A DNA stretch of 64,000 nt from positions 60,873,398 through 60,937,397 of the forward strand of contig OY757939.1 of the NCBI GenBank assembly GCA_963585895.1, written 5' to 3'. This stretch comes from Sepioteuthis lessoniana (Eukaryota; Mollusca; Cephalopoda; Myopsida; Loliginidae). Positions 1 through 11,840 of the stretch are shown here, in pieces. A program made the position numbers and the translations under genes. Every line of letters starts with the position of its first letter. Within the stretch, counting starts at the first letter, position 1. The notes under the pieces are model-generated. The model was not told where the DNA came from, ran no database searches, and was given only the letters and a program-made list of their open reading frames with translations.

Positions 1-2972
1 GTGGCTTCTATAGAAGAGAATAAAACAGCCATCGAAAGATAACCATGACCCACACTCAAACCACATACACAAACCGCATCGCTCTTCGCATGGGTAAAAA
101 AGGGGAGCGTCCTGCTGAGGTTGGAGCCCTGGCCTCAGTGTTCGAAAAATCAGCTACAGAGCTCAAACAATCAAAACTACTAAAATGCAAGCAAACACTA
201 CAAATAGCCACATTTAACATAAGAACCTTAAATAGAATAGGACAACTATCAGAGCTAATGGCATTGGCCGAAGAACATAAGATTGACATAATATGCATAC
301 AAGAACACAGATACACGCACACCGAAGATATCAAATATCACGAAACTGGCAATGGCTGGTCGCTCGTCACTGTATCCACATGGAAAAACTCTGTCAACGC
401 TGCAGTAGGAGGGTTAGGATTACTTATAGGACCTAGAGCATTAAAAACGCTAAATAGCGTTGAGAAAATACAACCTAGAATGATGGCAGCCCCACCAATG
501 TTAGTGAAGAAACTGAACTAGTCACCTTCTACGATGAGTTATCCTCATTAGTGCGTAGCATCCCGAAACACAACATGTTAGTCATTGGCAGAGACATGAA
601 TGCCCAAATCGGGAAAAACAGAAACAACAAATACAGCCTCCACAACACATCAAATAGGAATGGGCAACATCTAACAGATTTCATGATAGAAAATAGATAA
701 GCATGCCTCAATACAAACTACCAAAAAAGGGAGGGCAAACTATGGACATACACGTACGCAAACAATACTAAAGCTCAGATAGACTACGTCCTTATGAACA
801 AGAAATGGAAGAATAGTGCATTGAATTGCGAGGCATACTCCTCTTTTGAGGGTGTGTCCACCGATCACCGAATGGTCACGGCGAAAATACGGTTAAGCCT
901 ACGAAAAAACGCCAAACGAACAGCGACCATCAAACACTATGACTGGGCCCTATTGAACAACAGAGATATAAGAGATAAATACGTATTAGAATTAAGAAAC
1001 AGATTCGAAACACTACAAGAAAAGACCGAAAAAAGTACACCAAATGACGAATATGAAAATTTTGTCAATGCACACCTCGAGGCAGCAGCAAAATGCATTC
1101 CAACAAAACTCAAAACTAAATATAGAGTCCCTTGGGAAACTTTAGCGGTGAGAGAAAAACGTGCACTAGTGAAAACAGCCTCCAAAAACTATCGAAAAAA
1201 CCCAACAAACACAAATGCCTTAAAACTAAAAACGGCACAATATCAATTAGCAGGCGTATATATAAAGGAACAGACAGAATACATTCAAAATCAGATAGAT
1301 AAGATTAGAGACTCGGTGGAAGATAGACAATCTAGGATAGCCTGGCAAACAATAAACGAAGTGAGTAGAAGAAAGAACACAACCAAAGCAAAACTGAAAG
1401 CAGCAAACCAACAAGAAAGAATAAAACTGTGGAAACAGCACTTCGAAAACTTACTAGGAAACCCACCGAAAATAACACATGAACTAATCACCAGAATAAT
1501 TAGCAAACAATTAGACATTAAACTTGGACCGTTCACACAAGAAGAACTCGACTCAGTTCTCAGAAAAATTAAAAATAGGAAAGCTGCAGGGCTGGACGAA
1601 TTTCCCCCGGAAGTATGGAAGACCAGACAATTCGATGACATACTGCTCCGACACTGCAACGCAGTATACAATCAAAATCCGATAGATAGATGGATGAAAG
1701 GATGCATACTCCCCTTCCCTAAAAAGGGGGACCTCGGATTAGCCAAAAACTACTGAGGCATAACACTTACATCCATAGCAGCCAAAATCTACAATGCCCT
1801 ACTACAAAACTGCATAGAAGCCGAAATCGACAACATACTTAGAAAAAAACAAAATGGCTTCCGAAGAAATAGATCCACGACCTCACAAATATTAACCATC
1901 CGTAGAATCCTTGAAGGTGTATGGGCAAAAAAACCTACAAGCGACATTAATTTTTGTTGACTTTACCAAGGCTTTCGATTCCATTCACAAAGGAAAGATG
2001 GAACAAATCCTACTAGCATACGGCATACCTAAAGAAACCGTAGCGGCAATAACGATTCTCTATAGAAACACTAAAGTAAAAGTACGATCACCAGATGGAG
2101 ACATTGTAGCAGGAGTACTACAAGGGGACACGCTGGCTCCGTACCTCTTTATCATTTGTCTAGACTACGTACTTAGAACATCGATTGACAAAATCAAAGA
2201 GAATGGCTTCGAACTGACGAAGAAAAGAAACTACGCCGATGACATAGCGATACTGGCAAATACACCTGACCAAGCCGAAACACTACTGCATAGTTTGGAA
2301 CGAGCAGCAGCAAACATAGGCCTCTATGTTAATGCACACAAAACGGAATATATGTGCTATAATCAAACGGGGGACATCTCCACTCTAGAAGGAACCCCTC
2401 TTAAACTAGTAGACAAATTCACTTACCTAGGAAGCAGCGTCGAATCAACCGAAAAGGACATCAAAAGCATGGACAGCTATCAATAGGTTATCGATTTGGA
2501 AATCAAACCTAACCGATAAAATGAAACGCAGTTTCTTCCAGGCAGCGGTCACATCGATACTGCTATATGGCTGCACTACATGGACGCTAACAAAACAGCT
2601 GGAGAAGAAGCTAAACGGCAATTTCACAAGAATGCTATGTGCAATCTTAAACAAGTCCTGGCGGCAACACCCCACAAGACACCAACTGTACGGCCACCTG
2701 CCCCCTATCACAAAAACTATTCAAGTTAGATGAGCCAGACATGCAGGACACTGCTGGAGAAGCAGGGACAAACTCATAAGAGATGTACTCTTATGGACCC
2801 CCACACATGGCCGTGCAAAAGCAGGATGACCAGCACGAACATACATTCAGCAGCTATGTGAGGATACGGGATGTTGTCCAGAAGACCTACCCAGGGCGAT
2901 GAACGATAGGGAGGAGTGGCGAGAGAGGGTCAGGGATATCCGTGCTACCAGCGTGATATGATGATGATGATG
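1..2972 (+). mobile_element. RTE-like LINE, nearly full length, broken
   Basis: A non-LTR retrotransposon of RTE type: one long reading frame with an apurinic-type endonuclease followed by a reverse transcriptase, ending in a short ATG-repeat tail at 2957-2972 instead of poly(A). The left end lies at or beyond the window edge, so the 5' terminus cannot be fixed. The downstream sequence is Rep-H without its hairpin end, so the LINE probably landed inside a Rep-H copy whose other half lies outside the window. Five shorter copies of the same family, all 5'-truncated, occur at 25158, 30770, 43139, 48801 and 59502. Confidence 0.93.
45..2961 (+). pseudogene. RTE endonuclease/reverse transcriptase pseudogene
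   Basis: Would encode the enzyme that nicks target DNA and copies the LINE RNA at the nick. Endonuclease motifs are visible: IATFNIRTL near 200, IICIQEHR near 280, a GDMNA-type motif (here GRDMNA) near 590, AQIDYVL near 775 and STDHRMV near 860. Reverse transcriptase motifs: FVDFTKAFDSI near 1950, QGDTLAP near 2121, YADD at 2232-2243. The frame is broken. About 45 nt are missing near 487-497 with a frame change. Stops lie at 698-700, 1754-1756, 2731-2733 and about 2827. There is a one-base gain in an A run near 1927-1933. Compared with the frame expected from the flanking motifs, codons are missing before VAGVLQ (about 2105) and before YADD. A deletion near 2463 shifts the frame again. The natural stop is at 2959-2961. 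The first ATG at 45 is used only because the window starts there. Confidence 0.9.
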
Positions 2973-3410
2973 TTTATACATATATATTAAATATAATTTA
3001 TGAATACATTTTGTTGATAATTTTTTAAATGAACCTGAACTCATTTTTTTCACATATTTAAATGGTTCAAATATTTCTATTTAGTATTAATCATTTGTTT
3101 GCACACAGTTAAATAATTTCAAGCATTGCTATATAACAGTTACAATTAAACAGTCATTTGTTTAAACATGGTTAAATGATCAAACTGTTCTATTTCTAAC
3201 AATCAAATTTAGCATAAGTCATTTGTTGGCATTCAGTTTTAATCTCAAACAGTTCTATTTGACCCATAGATAGGACTATCAAGTGCTACCACTCCAGGTC
3301 AGAATGGACCAGAGAGCAATGATAATGAAGAGGTACTCCACATTCCCCAAAGCTTCAGGACTGGAACCTCACCATTAGACAGTTTAGCATCATATCCAGG
3401 ACACTAAAAT
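2973..3410 (-). repeat. Rep-H copy, hairpin end missing
   Basis: Contains the family's repeated AGTTAAATGGTTTCAAGTAT-like units followed by the core module (CTACCACTCCAGGTCAGA, then the TACTCCACATTCCCC motif). The hairpin end is absent because the RTE element abuts directly on the left. Confidence 0.75.
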
Positions 3411-3455
3411 AGAATAGATAAGAGTAGGGGAAAAACATTCTAATATGAACGTTTG

Positions 3456-3708
3456 GTTTGTTTAATGGCATATCAACTCCTTATGGGTTATATCTAATAA
3501 CAAATTTGATTCATTTGTAAATCTTTCATTATAATCCAAACTATATTTTTAATGATCCCTAGCACCTTTTTTTATTTGCCTATATTCATTTATTTGCACA
3601 GTTACATAATAGTAAGTATTCCTATCTAATACAAATAATTTGCACAAAGTTGTATGGTTTTGAGTAATCCTAAGATTAATCATTTACAAACAATTACATT
3701 GCTTCAAG
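3456..3708 (-). repeat. Rep-H2 partial copy
   Basis: Begins with the hairpin AATGGCATATCAAC...GGGTTAT and continues with diverged 'CACAGTTACATAAT' units. The core module is lacking and it stops where the next hairpin starts. Confidence 0.6.
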
Positions 3709-4024
3709 TTGGTTGGTAATGTTTGATGGCATATCAACCCTTGTAGGTTAACTAATACCAAATCAAGTTTTTATTTATATATTAAATATGATTTCTAAGT
3801 TAATAATTTGTAGCTAACATTTTTAAATGAGCCAGAGCTCATTTGTTTACAGTTAGATGGTTTCAAGTATAGGAAATGATTCATAAATAGGACCCTATCA
3901 AGTACAACCACTCCAGGTCAGAGTAGAACTTAGAGCAATGGTAATGAAGAGGTACTCCACATTCCCCAAAGCTCCAGGACTAGAGTTTCACCATCAAATG
4001 GTTTAGTGTCATGTCCAGGACACA
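3709..4024 (-). repeat. Rep-H short copy
   Basis: A hairpin at 3716-3757 is followed by one motif block and the core module (3900-4024). It has fewer internal units than the 679-bp copy at 14885. Confidence 0.7.
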
Positions 4025-4640
4025 CATTAAATGGTTCCAAGTATTGCTATGTATCACAAATAATTCAATTAAATAGTCATTTGCTTACACAGTTAAATGA
4101 TCAAACAGTAATATTTCTAAAAATTCTATTTAGCCTAAGTCATTTACTAACACACAGATTAAATGTTAAACAGTTCTATTTGACCCATCGATAGGACCCT
4201 TTCAGGGGCTACCACTCCAGGTCAGAGTGGACCTGAGATCAATGGCAATGAAGGAGTACTCTGCATTCCCCAGAACTCTAGTATTGCTGGAGCCTCACCA
4301 TCAGATTGTTTAGTGTCATATTCAGGACACTTGTTAGGAAGGAGATCTTACCCCTCTGCAGGGATACAGTCGGGATATTCTACAGCCCCAGCCAACTGGG
4401 CTAGACAATGAAGGGGAACTCCACATTCTCCAAAGCTGGAGCCTTGCCATCAGATGGTTTAATGTCATATCCAGGACACTTGTTGGGAGAAAGGTGGTGT
4501 CTCACACTTTAGCAGAGATGCAATTGGTGTATTCTACAGCTCCAGCCAACTGGGCTGGGCAACAAAGAGGTCACTCCACACACCCCATACTTCAGAACTG
4601 GAGCCTCACTACTGAATGTAGTTTAAAGTCATATCCATGG
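4025..4640 (-). repeat. Rep-H copy with core repeated three times
   Basis: The internal units are followed by a core (4190-4408). Two further partial cores follow head-to-tail at about 4409-4565 and 4566-4640, each restarting at the TCCACATTC-type motif and running to the CCAACTGGGC end. This indicates local unequal exchange within the element. Confidence 0.7.
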
Positions 4641-4730
4641 CAATTCCCATAAGAAAAGACCTGTTATAAAAAAAAAAAAAAAAGTATAAAACAATCATTT
4701 CCTAAAAAGTGTTTTTTTAATTTTATTTGG

Positions 4731-5135
4731 TTCCTTGGTTTAATGGCATATCAACCATCATGGGTAATTTAATAAAAAATCCATCTTCGTAGAAGAACAG
4801 CAGTGATACTATTTGTTGTAGGGTGTGGAATTACCCCTACAAGAACGGACTGATCTAAGCCCATAAAGAAATCAAGTCGACATTAGTGAAAGACATAATT
4901 GCATACTTACTGTATTTCCTTATTTGTACATTTATTCCAATAAATACTTATCTCATGTTTATCTTTAATTATATTAAGATATAACACTATTTAATCAATG
5001 ACTGGGGGAATAGGGGGGTGTTAAAACCTTTATAAATGGTATTAGTTTAAAAATGAGCACCATAGCAGGACCGGAGTTCAAACTCACTTTGAGGCTGCAG
5101 TCAACCACCTTAGTCATTACACTACAGGGACTCTC
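4731..5135 (-). repeat. SINE-B copy split by a 171-bp insert
   Basis: The 3' hairpin lies at the left (GGCATATCAACC...). The tRNA-like head lies at the right, where the complement of a TGTAATG-type A box is seen near 5115. The body is interrupted at 4815-4985. Confidence 0.75.
4815..4985. mobile_element. 171-bp MITE-like insert in SINE-B
   Basis: Flanked by the 7-base direct repeat ACTATTT (4808-4814 and 4986-4992), which restores the SINE-B sequence when the insert is removed. The ends begin GTTGTA and end TATAAC, a weak 6-base inverted repeat. No reading frame is present. The class is uncertain. Confidence 0.4.
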
Positions 5136-5149
5136 TCTTCTAATAACAT

Positions 5150-5171
5150 ATATATATATATATATATATAA
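5150..5171. repeat. (TA)n microsatellite
   Basis: About 11 TA units. Confidence 0.9.
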
Positions 5172-5230
5172 AAATAACAATACCAAAACAAAATATCACT
5201 AATCTAATAATCAATTTTTCTATGAGATAC

Positions 5231-5456
5231 CTTTCACAAACTTGTTCACTTTTTAATTCCCTCATAACTTTACTAATCAACATGTCAAATGTTGTCAAGA
5301 ATGCTGCTGTTGCTGGTGGTGATTTTTGGATAACTTCAAAAGATTTTTCAGAATGAATCATTCTGATGGCACCAAGATTCTCAATAAAGATGAGGGCAGG
5401 TAAATTTCTTGGCCACTTGCCAAATCCATCTTTCCATGGGGGAGAATCAAAGTGAC
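5231..5456 (-). CDS. Candidate internal exon, unknown protein
   Basis: The minus strand reads about 75 codons without a stop, in DNA where stops are frequent. The product includes GFGKWPRNLPALIFIENLG and MIHSEKSFEVIQKSPPATA, and continues with a helix-like stretch ending KSEQVCERY. A possible donor follows (GAAAG then GTATCT at the 5231 side). A possible acceptor AG precedes base 5456, though its pyrimidine tract is weak. Two bases are left over at each end, which would fit an internal exon of 226 bp. I do not recognise the family. It could be a host exon on the same strand as the tetraspanin, or a fragment of a retrocopy. No neighbouring exon was found. Confidence 0.38.
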
Positions 5457-5602
5457 CTCATGGCAGTCATTCAAATTAGCTTTTATTTCTTTTCTTCATG
5501 AAAGCTCAATATGCCACCATCTTTTGTCTATCTACTCGTAATATTGGCTGTAGTATTATTCAAACTTTTTAAATAAAAAACTCATGAATTATTATAAACG
5601 AT
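5457..5602. other. No feature seen
   Basis: AT-rich sequence without recognisable coding or repeat structure. Confidence 0.5.
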
Positions 5603-5890
5603 GGCACCCGTGGGGTAATGGTTATCGTTGCAGGAAATGGACACGGCAACACAAATTCAAATCCAGGACGAGACTGATTGCATTTCACATAGCACTAATA
5701 CCCTTCAGAAAGGTATGAATCCAATTATTCTCCCTCCAGCTATGGGTAAATAGTAGGGCAGACTAGGTTCTTCAGCCTTAGTGAGGCAACTAGTCTAGGA
5801 GAAAGAAAAACTCTGAATTCAAACCTGTTAAACTCCGCTTAAAAAATTGACCTTGTGTCATATCCTGCCCGAGCGGAGGGGTTGGTAAAT
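5603..5890 (+). repeat. SINE-A, full length
   Basis: tRNA-like head with A box GGGGTAATGGTTATCG and B box ATTCAAATCC. Then comes the family body (CTATGGGTAAATAGTAGGGC) and the GGTAAATA 3' end. The tRNA identity cannot be assigned. Confidence 0.88.
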
Positions 5891-6008
5891 ATGATAAACA
5901 AATGTAATACTTTTCAGGGTATAATGATATAGCTGGAGACCCAGATTTTGATTCTAAGGAGAATTGTGGATCCATACAGAAATAATCCTGTCAGTTATGA
6001 ATGATTTT

Positions 6009-6440
6009 AACAGCATGTCAACATGTGTAGGTTATCTTATATCTAAAGGTTAGGGAATTGTGTTCATTGTATGTTTATATTTACATATGTATAGTTGTTT
6101 CTTCAGAGTTTTTTGTACAGTTATATATCAAGTATTCTTATCTAATATAAATAATTTGCACACAATTGTATGGTTTCAAGTTTTCCTAATACTAAAAGTC
6201 TATACACAATTATTTGGTTTCAACTATTTCAGTTTAATACTAATTTCTTTGCACACCGTTATATGATTAAAAGTAATCTTTAGTAAACAATTGTAGCTTC
6301 AAGTAACTATTTTTAATGCAAATGGTTCATAGTCAAATGGAATCAAATATTCCAATCTAATAGAAATAATTTTTAAATATCTATTTTACTCATAGACAGG
6401 TACTACACCACTTTAGGTGAGACTTAGAGCTGGGAACAAG
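6009..6440 (-). repeat. Rep-H2 copy
   Basis: A diverged hairpin (GCATGTCAAC...GTAGGTTAT) at 6012-6040 is followed by several CACAATTGTATGGTTTCAAG-like units. A shortened core (TACACCACTTTAGGTGAG) ends near 6440. Confidence 0.65.
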
Positions 6441-6889
6441 ACTGGATCCACACATAACAATACTTTTTTATATGTACTACACTATTTATAATAATCAACA
6501 AAGTAAAATTTCAATACCATTACATCTAATACTACTAGTACATGTAAATAAATAGTGCCATATCATGTATTCAAAGAAAATAAGAAATAAAAGCTAAATT
6601 TGAATAATTATCATTAGGTGGTCTTGATGGTCTAATTGTTAAGGCAGCCGTCCCAGAAAGGCAGGCTACTAGTTCTTCCTAGAGATTAATTCTTTATTTT
6701 CAATCTATGCTAACAATTACAGTAGAAGGAAAAAATAGCTGAATTAAAATTAATGAATACTATTTTTATCTGAATTTTTGAGATGATGAATTATCATTAT
6801 CTGTACTACAATGCTAAAGTTTGTGTGCATGTCTGTACAAGGATAAAAAAAGGGGCCAAGAAAATTAATTTTTGGATGGATATTGACAA
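6441..6889. other. Mostly unassigned; tRNA-like fragment at 6615-6690
   Basis: GGTCTAATTGTTAAGGCAGC near 6630 resembles a tRNA A-box region of a decayed SINE. Otherwise AT-rich with nothing recognisable. Confidence 0.3.
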
Positions 6890-7330
6890 GACATTAGGCT
6901 CCAAAACTTTCAAGTAACTATTTCTGTTTAGTAATGATAATTTGTAAACATTTATAGCTTTAAGTAATTATTCTTAATACATAATTCATACACAATTACA
7001 TGGCTTCAAGTATTCTTATCTAATATCAATAATTTGGAAGTAATTATTTGTTAAGAATTAACTATTCTTACTAAATAGCAATACCAATGTTTTAAAAACT
7101 AATATATTGATGTTCAATCATTTTAAACAAATACTGTGACAATGTTTTTAAAGCAAATCTATCTAAAAATCATTTTAAACATTATCTCAAATTGAATTAT
7201 TTGACTCGTAGATAAGACTAACAGGTACTATTACTTAGAGAGCAATGACAATAAAGTGGGTATTCCATACACACCACAGAGCTCCAGAATTGGAGCCTCA
7301 CTATGAGAGGCAGTTTTGGGTCAAACCCAA
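6890..7330 (-). repeat. Rep-H2 copy
   Basis: Units with CTTTAAGTAATTATTCTTAA precede a core that carries the GGAGCCTCACTATGAGAG and caagataattgac-type end. The hairpin end is missing. Confidence 0.6.
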
Positions 7331-7379
7331 GATAATTGACTATCAGTTACATCTCTAAGTAAATCAGTGAAAATAAAAT

Positions 7380-7380
7380 T

Positions 7381-7404
<24 letters not shown>
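7380..7404. repeat. Poly(A) run
   Basis: About 25 A residues after a short AT-rich stretch. Confidence 0.85.
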
Positions 7405-7412
<8 letters not shown>

Positions 7413-7547
7413 TTTCCATGGACCTAGTCATTTTAAAATATTTCTTTCTCTCTTTGGACCTATAACATATATATACTTTAAAATTTTATTTGTGTAATAG
7501 GAATACTTGAAACCATTTATTAACATTTTATCACATAACCATACCTC

Positions 7548-7548
7548 A

Positions 7549-7579
<31 letters not shown>
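7548..7579. repeat. (TA)n microsatellite
   Basis: About 16 TA units. Confidence 0.9.
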
Positions 7580-7583
<4 letters not shown>

Positions 7584-7745
7584 CTTGATTAGCTATTGTT
7601 TCCCCATTTCCATCTGAAGATGGTATAAAACACATGAAACTTAAAGTAATGGAATTATAGAATCCATAATTCTAATATTTATATATTTTTTACCTTTTCT
7701 GCCATAACAGTATTGAGCACAAGTTTTGTGCAAAAACTTGGCGTT

Positions 7746-7791
<46 letters not shown>
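7746..7791. repeat. (GATA)n microsatellite
   Basis: About 11 units of TAGA/GATA. Confidence 0.92.
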
Positions 7792-7792
<1 letters not shown>

Positions 7793-8861
7793 GAAATACT
7801 AGTAAAAAAAATTTATAATTGACAATGCTTTCTCCAAGAAAACTAAATAATATTACAAGTATTCAGCATTTGATGAGTCTGATAGATTTGCTGGCAAGCA
7901 TATTATAAGATGTAGGTGAGTCCTGCTCTGCAGCCAGGCAAGCTAAACCAGTCAGTGCCAGACTGTCTGCTGAAACTAAAGAACAAAATCAATTATCTAA
8001 CAGAATATAAAGAAAAGTGATATGAACATTGTGTCTACCTCCATCTTTTGCCATGTTACAATTTCAATAGCATCCCAATATTAGTTACTTATTACAGTTA
8101 TCAAGCTGGTATCTGCAGGCAGTTTTTGATTTATTTGTAGAAATACCACAGAGATAGAGCATTAGATTGAGGGTCAAAAGCTTTGAAATTAGTCCAAGTG
8201 AAAGATAGATTTAAGCACATTATATATATATATATATAACTATAAAATAGAATCACAATAAAAAAAGATAAAAACTCAAGACAGTTTCATATTGTTGATC
8301 CAAAGGTGAGACAGTATTCAACATATCTTGAATACTCACTCACCAGAGGATCAGCCATGTGAAATTCAAAGTCTTGTTTTTTTTTTAGCCTGCTTTTCTT
8401 ATTCTATTTTATAATTGAAAATATTGATATTGTTGTGCATAGAGCACTGTATTGATGTTACTGATTAAAACACTGAGTATTATATCATAATTTTAAAATG
8501 TCAATTTAGATGTAAAACTGATTTGGGTGCTTGTCCAAAATAGCCCCCCCAAAAAGTAACTCATTACCTTAATTTCTTTGATAATGTACTCAGAATTATA
8601 TAGAAATGTAATACTTATATTCATATAAGTTAAAAATAAGATTTAGTAGTTACTTTCATTTTTTTTTTTTTTTTTGGTACTCAACAGTTAACTCTTAAAT
8701 CTGCCATAATTCAACACCTTCTAGATGGTCGGAGGCGGGGAATACTAAAAAAAATATGGCCAATTGCCAAATTGGACCCATTTGAAGATATCATTTTGAG
8801 ATTTAAATATTCAGTGAAGAAGGAGGGGGGGGAGATAACTGAAATTTATTCTCACCTACAT
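7792..8861. other. Unassigned AT-rich interval
   Basis: Contains a (TA)n run at 8220-8239, short T runs at about 8378 and 8660, and a G run near 8824. No coding frame or known repeat is recognised. Confidence 0.5.
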
Positions 8862-9330
8862 AGTGAATATGAGTATAAAATTTCTTTATAATTTTTGTGT
8901 ATATCACCGTGGAAATAAAGGAAATTTCTATTGGTGTTGCAACAATCATAATTTTGTGGAATCTGCATTTGTGCTGACATCATTTTTAATCATCAAATTT
9001 TCAATTATGGACCACTCAATTATGAAATGCCAATTAGAATCGATATCATTATGGACCACTCAATTATGAAATGCCAATTAGAATCGATATCATTATGGAC
9101 CACCCAATTATGAAATGCCAATTAGAATCGATATCATTATGGACCACTCAATCATAAACTGCCAATTAGAATCAATATCATTATGGACCACTCAATTATG
9201 AAATGCCAATTAGAATCAATATCATTATGGGCCACTCATTTTATGAAATGCCAATTAGAAGCCTTCACTCCTTAAATTGGATCATCAATATTATTTTGGA
9301 CCATTGTTATGAATCCAATGAGTTTAAGGT
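8862..9330 (+). repeat. Rep-F copy 1 with expanded minisatellite
   Basis: The first of four related copies. It shares AATTTTGTGGAATCTGCATT- and GAAATGCCAATTAGAATC-type motifs with 9440-9660, 9700-9935 and 59810-60055. Part of its right half is amplified as the 44-bp minisatellite. Confidence 0.55.
9007..9270 (+). repeat. 44-bp minisatellite, six units
   Basis: The motif ATGGACCACTCAATTATGAA recurs at 9007, 9051, 9095, 9139, 9183 and 9227, exactly 44 bp apart, with only a few differences between units. The unit is built from a segment found once in the other Rep-F copies. Confidence 0.95.
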
Positions 9331-9439
9331 CATTAAGTATATAAGATGTAGGAAGAAACAATCTATATATGACTAAAATTCTCATTATGCTTTTGAATAA
9401 CCCAGGAAATATAGCACATCAAGAATTATTTATTAGGGC

Positions 9440-9660
9440 AACACACTTAAAATGTTCAAATAGAATAAAGCTATTTTCCGTCCAATTTGCAATTGGATAA
9501 TTTTGTGGGGTCTGTTAAACATTTTTTTAAAAATTATCTAAATTTGTCATAACTGAAATGCTAATTAGAATCCTTCACTCCTTCCAAAATAGAAATACCA
9601 CTATCATCATAAAGCATTGTTATTTCAACAATGCTTTGAAGTGTTGGCCACTTTATCCGC
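9440..9660 (+). repeat. Rep-F copy 2
   Basis: Shares TTTTCCGTCCAATTTGCAA, then a CTAATTAGAATCCTTCACTC motif, with the neighbouring copies. It ends near the ATCATCATAAAGCATTGTTA segment. Confidence 0.5.
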
Positions 9661-9699
9661 TTTAGTTACAAAAAGTATAATGCAATAAAATACAACTGG

Positions 9700-9935
9700 A
9701 TTTATCAAATTAAATGAAATTTCTACCTTAGAAAATAAAACAATTTTCCGTTTAATTTGCAACTGTATTATAATTTTGTATATTGTACATTCATGCTGAA
9801 TATAATTTTTTTATCACCTAAATTTTCAATATAAAAGAGATAACTATGCAAATTAAAATCTGTTCCTTCTTCCTAAATAGAAGCATCAGTATCATCAAGG
9901 ATGGTTATCAAAAGTGGAATCCAATGGGTTCACAA
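9700..9935 (+). repeat. Rep-F copy 3
   Basis: Same order of motifs as copy 2 (TTTTCCGTTTAATTTGCAAC, then AAATAGAAGCATCAGTATCA). It forms a diverged direct array with copies 1 and 2. Confidence 0.5.
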
Positions 9936-10004
9936 GTATTCTCATAGAAAATGGACAATGTTTTAAAGTGTCAATAACCCATTATCTTGTTAATTTACGT
10001 GAAG

Positions 10005-10212
10005 TCCCCATTATGTAATGGCTGAAGTGCTGGACTGCAGACTTGAAGTGAGTGAGTTCAAACTTCAGTCGAGCTATTACATTCACTTTTAGACTAAAAC
10101 CATCATCTACTCAGCAATGGGTTATATAGTATCACAACTGTTCTTCTACAAGATGGCTTTGGCATTTAATAACCCATAAAGATTGATATGCTGTTAAAGA
10201 AACCAAAACTTA
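10005..10212 (+). repeat. SINE-B, the only plus-strand copy
   Basis: The head carries TATGTAATGGCTGAAGTG and GAGTTCAAAC boxes. The right end is the hairpin GGCATTTAATAACCC...TTGATATGCTGTTAAAG, the 3' tail in this orientation. All other hairpins in the window read the opposite way. Confidence 0.82.
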
Positions 10213-10564
10213 ATTTACAAAAAACGTAAGTAATACTGAATTTATCAAAGCAAATAACCACGTTATTGATGGGAGTAAAAAGTTTTAAATACATTTTAAA
10301 GACACTTGTATGTATGGTAATCAAATGTTAAAATGCAAATACAAGTTTTTAAAGAATTAAGTCAACAAAATTTTGACAGGTTAGAATATTGAACAGATTA
10401 TCTACACAAGGTTGATGAATCAATCAACCCAATGGAAGAACACTCCTGCTTCTGTACCATAGATAAATAAAGAGGTTTAAGTAGGGGTAATGTTCAACCG
10501 CTAATACAACGATTGCTTAACTCCCCTTAAAGTAAGAAGGTATGTGCATATATATATGTTTACT

Positions 10565-10840
10565 ATATGTATTTATCACCCCTCTTGCAGAAGCAGGATG
10601 TGACAGAAGGTTACTATTTTTCAAGCATGTTTAAATTCAGAGTTTTCCTTCAGTTCGACTGGTTGCCATATCAAAGTTAAAGAGCTTTGTCGACCCTACT
10701 ATTTACCCACAGCTGGAAAGAGAATAGTTGGATGCTTATCTTTCCTAACAGTATTAAAACAATGTGGAATGCAAACAGCCTTCTCCAGGATTTGAACTGG
10801 GGTTGCCATGTTTATTTTCTATGGTAATAATCATTAAAAT
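10565..10840 (-). repeat. SINE-A, diverged
   Basis: Reverse complement of the family: 3' end at left near GCAGGATGTGACAGAAGG, B box complement at GGATTTGAACTGGGG (about 10788). The A box is decayed. Confidence 0.75.
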
Positions 10841-11519
10841 ATGAATGCCTCTTAGCTATTTTTATAAAGAAACAATGTTCAATATTGGTGATAGAACATA
10901 TGTAGACCTAAGTGAGTTTTTGCCCCACTTTCTTTTATAGTCTTATTGCAATAGAGCACTGTATTTTATTGATTTAAGATGGTTTTATCAATAAATTTTA
11001 ATATATATTTATTTATTTGGGCAGCATTTCTTCGTTAAGGCTTATTTGCTTGAATAACAGACATTTTTGTCCGCATATTTTGTAATTATCCTTTCAAGTT
11101 GCTGTATTGACGTTATGATATCCAACAAAAATTGGTTAATAAACCTTCCATAATTAATTGGTTCCTTAATACTTTTAGCCTTGTCTTGGGTCATCATGGG
11201 TTGTTTTTTTTTTTTTTTTATTGCAAACGCAATATAACTTTTGCACATACATTACTATTTTGTAAAAATTAAGCATTTGTTTATACTGGTGTATTGTTGT
11301 AGAGTTTATTTTAATAAAATGTTCTGGTATAAAATTTCAATGTCTGCATTTTTGTTGGGGTTAGTATATCCTTGAAATAAATGACAGTCGAGTCCTACAT
11401 TGAGAAAATCTTTTTGTCATTGAATTCATTAGACACATACAATTTCATACGTTACCAGACTCGGGTCTTTGCAAAAGTGAGTAAGACAGAGGAATGAGCC
11501 TTATGCTTGTACACTGACC

Positions 11520-11650
11520 AATGACAGGTTGGCAGGAGGTTTGAATTCACTTGTGGTTCTCTTTGATCAGTTGCCCTACCAAAGCTAGAAAGCCTCTGCT
11601 ACTTATACTCATAGCTATGACAAGAAGAGATGAATCCATGCTCTTTCCAA
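11520..11650 (-). repeat. SINE-A fragment
   Basis: Middle part only: TTGAATTCACTTGTGGTTCT, then CAGTTGCCCTACCAAAGCTA. The head is missing. Confidence 0.55.
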
Positions 11651-11840
11651 GTGCATTGATACAAATAGATATTACAACTGTGAATCTAATTCAACGATTC
11701 CATTTCCTTCACTAGTAATAATACTCAGTATGGGCCTATGTGGATAGATGACAATATCTAAGCAAGAGTAGTGTTTAACCTTGAAAAGGAAACATTGAGT
11801 TCTTTGTTTTCGAATATCTTTATTGTACAGCCTTGATACC

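Noticed and set aside
9007-9270. CRISPR-like array
   Set aside because: Units are directly adjacent without unique spacers, and the genome is animal; this is a minisatellite.
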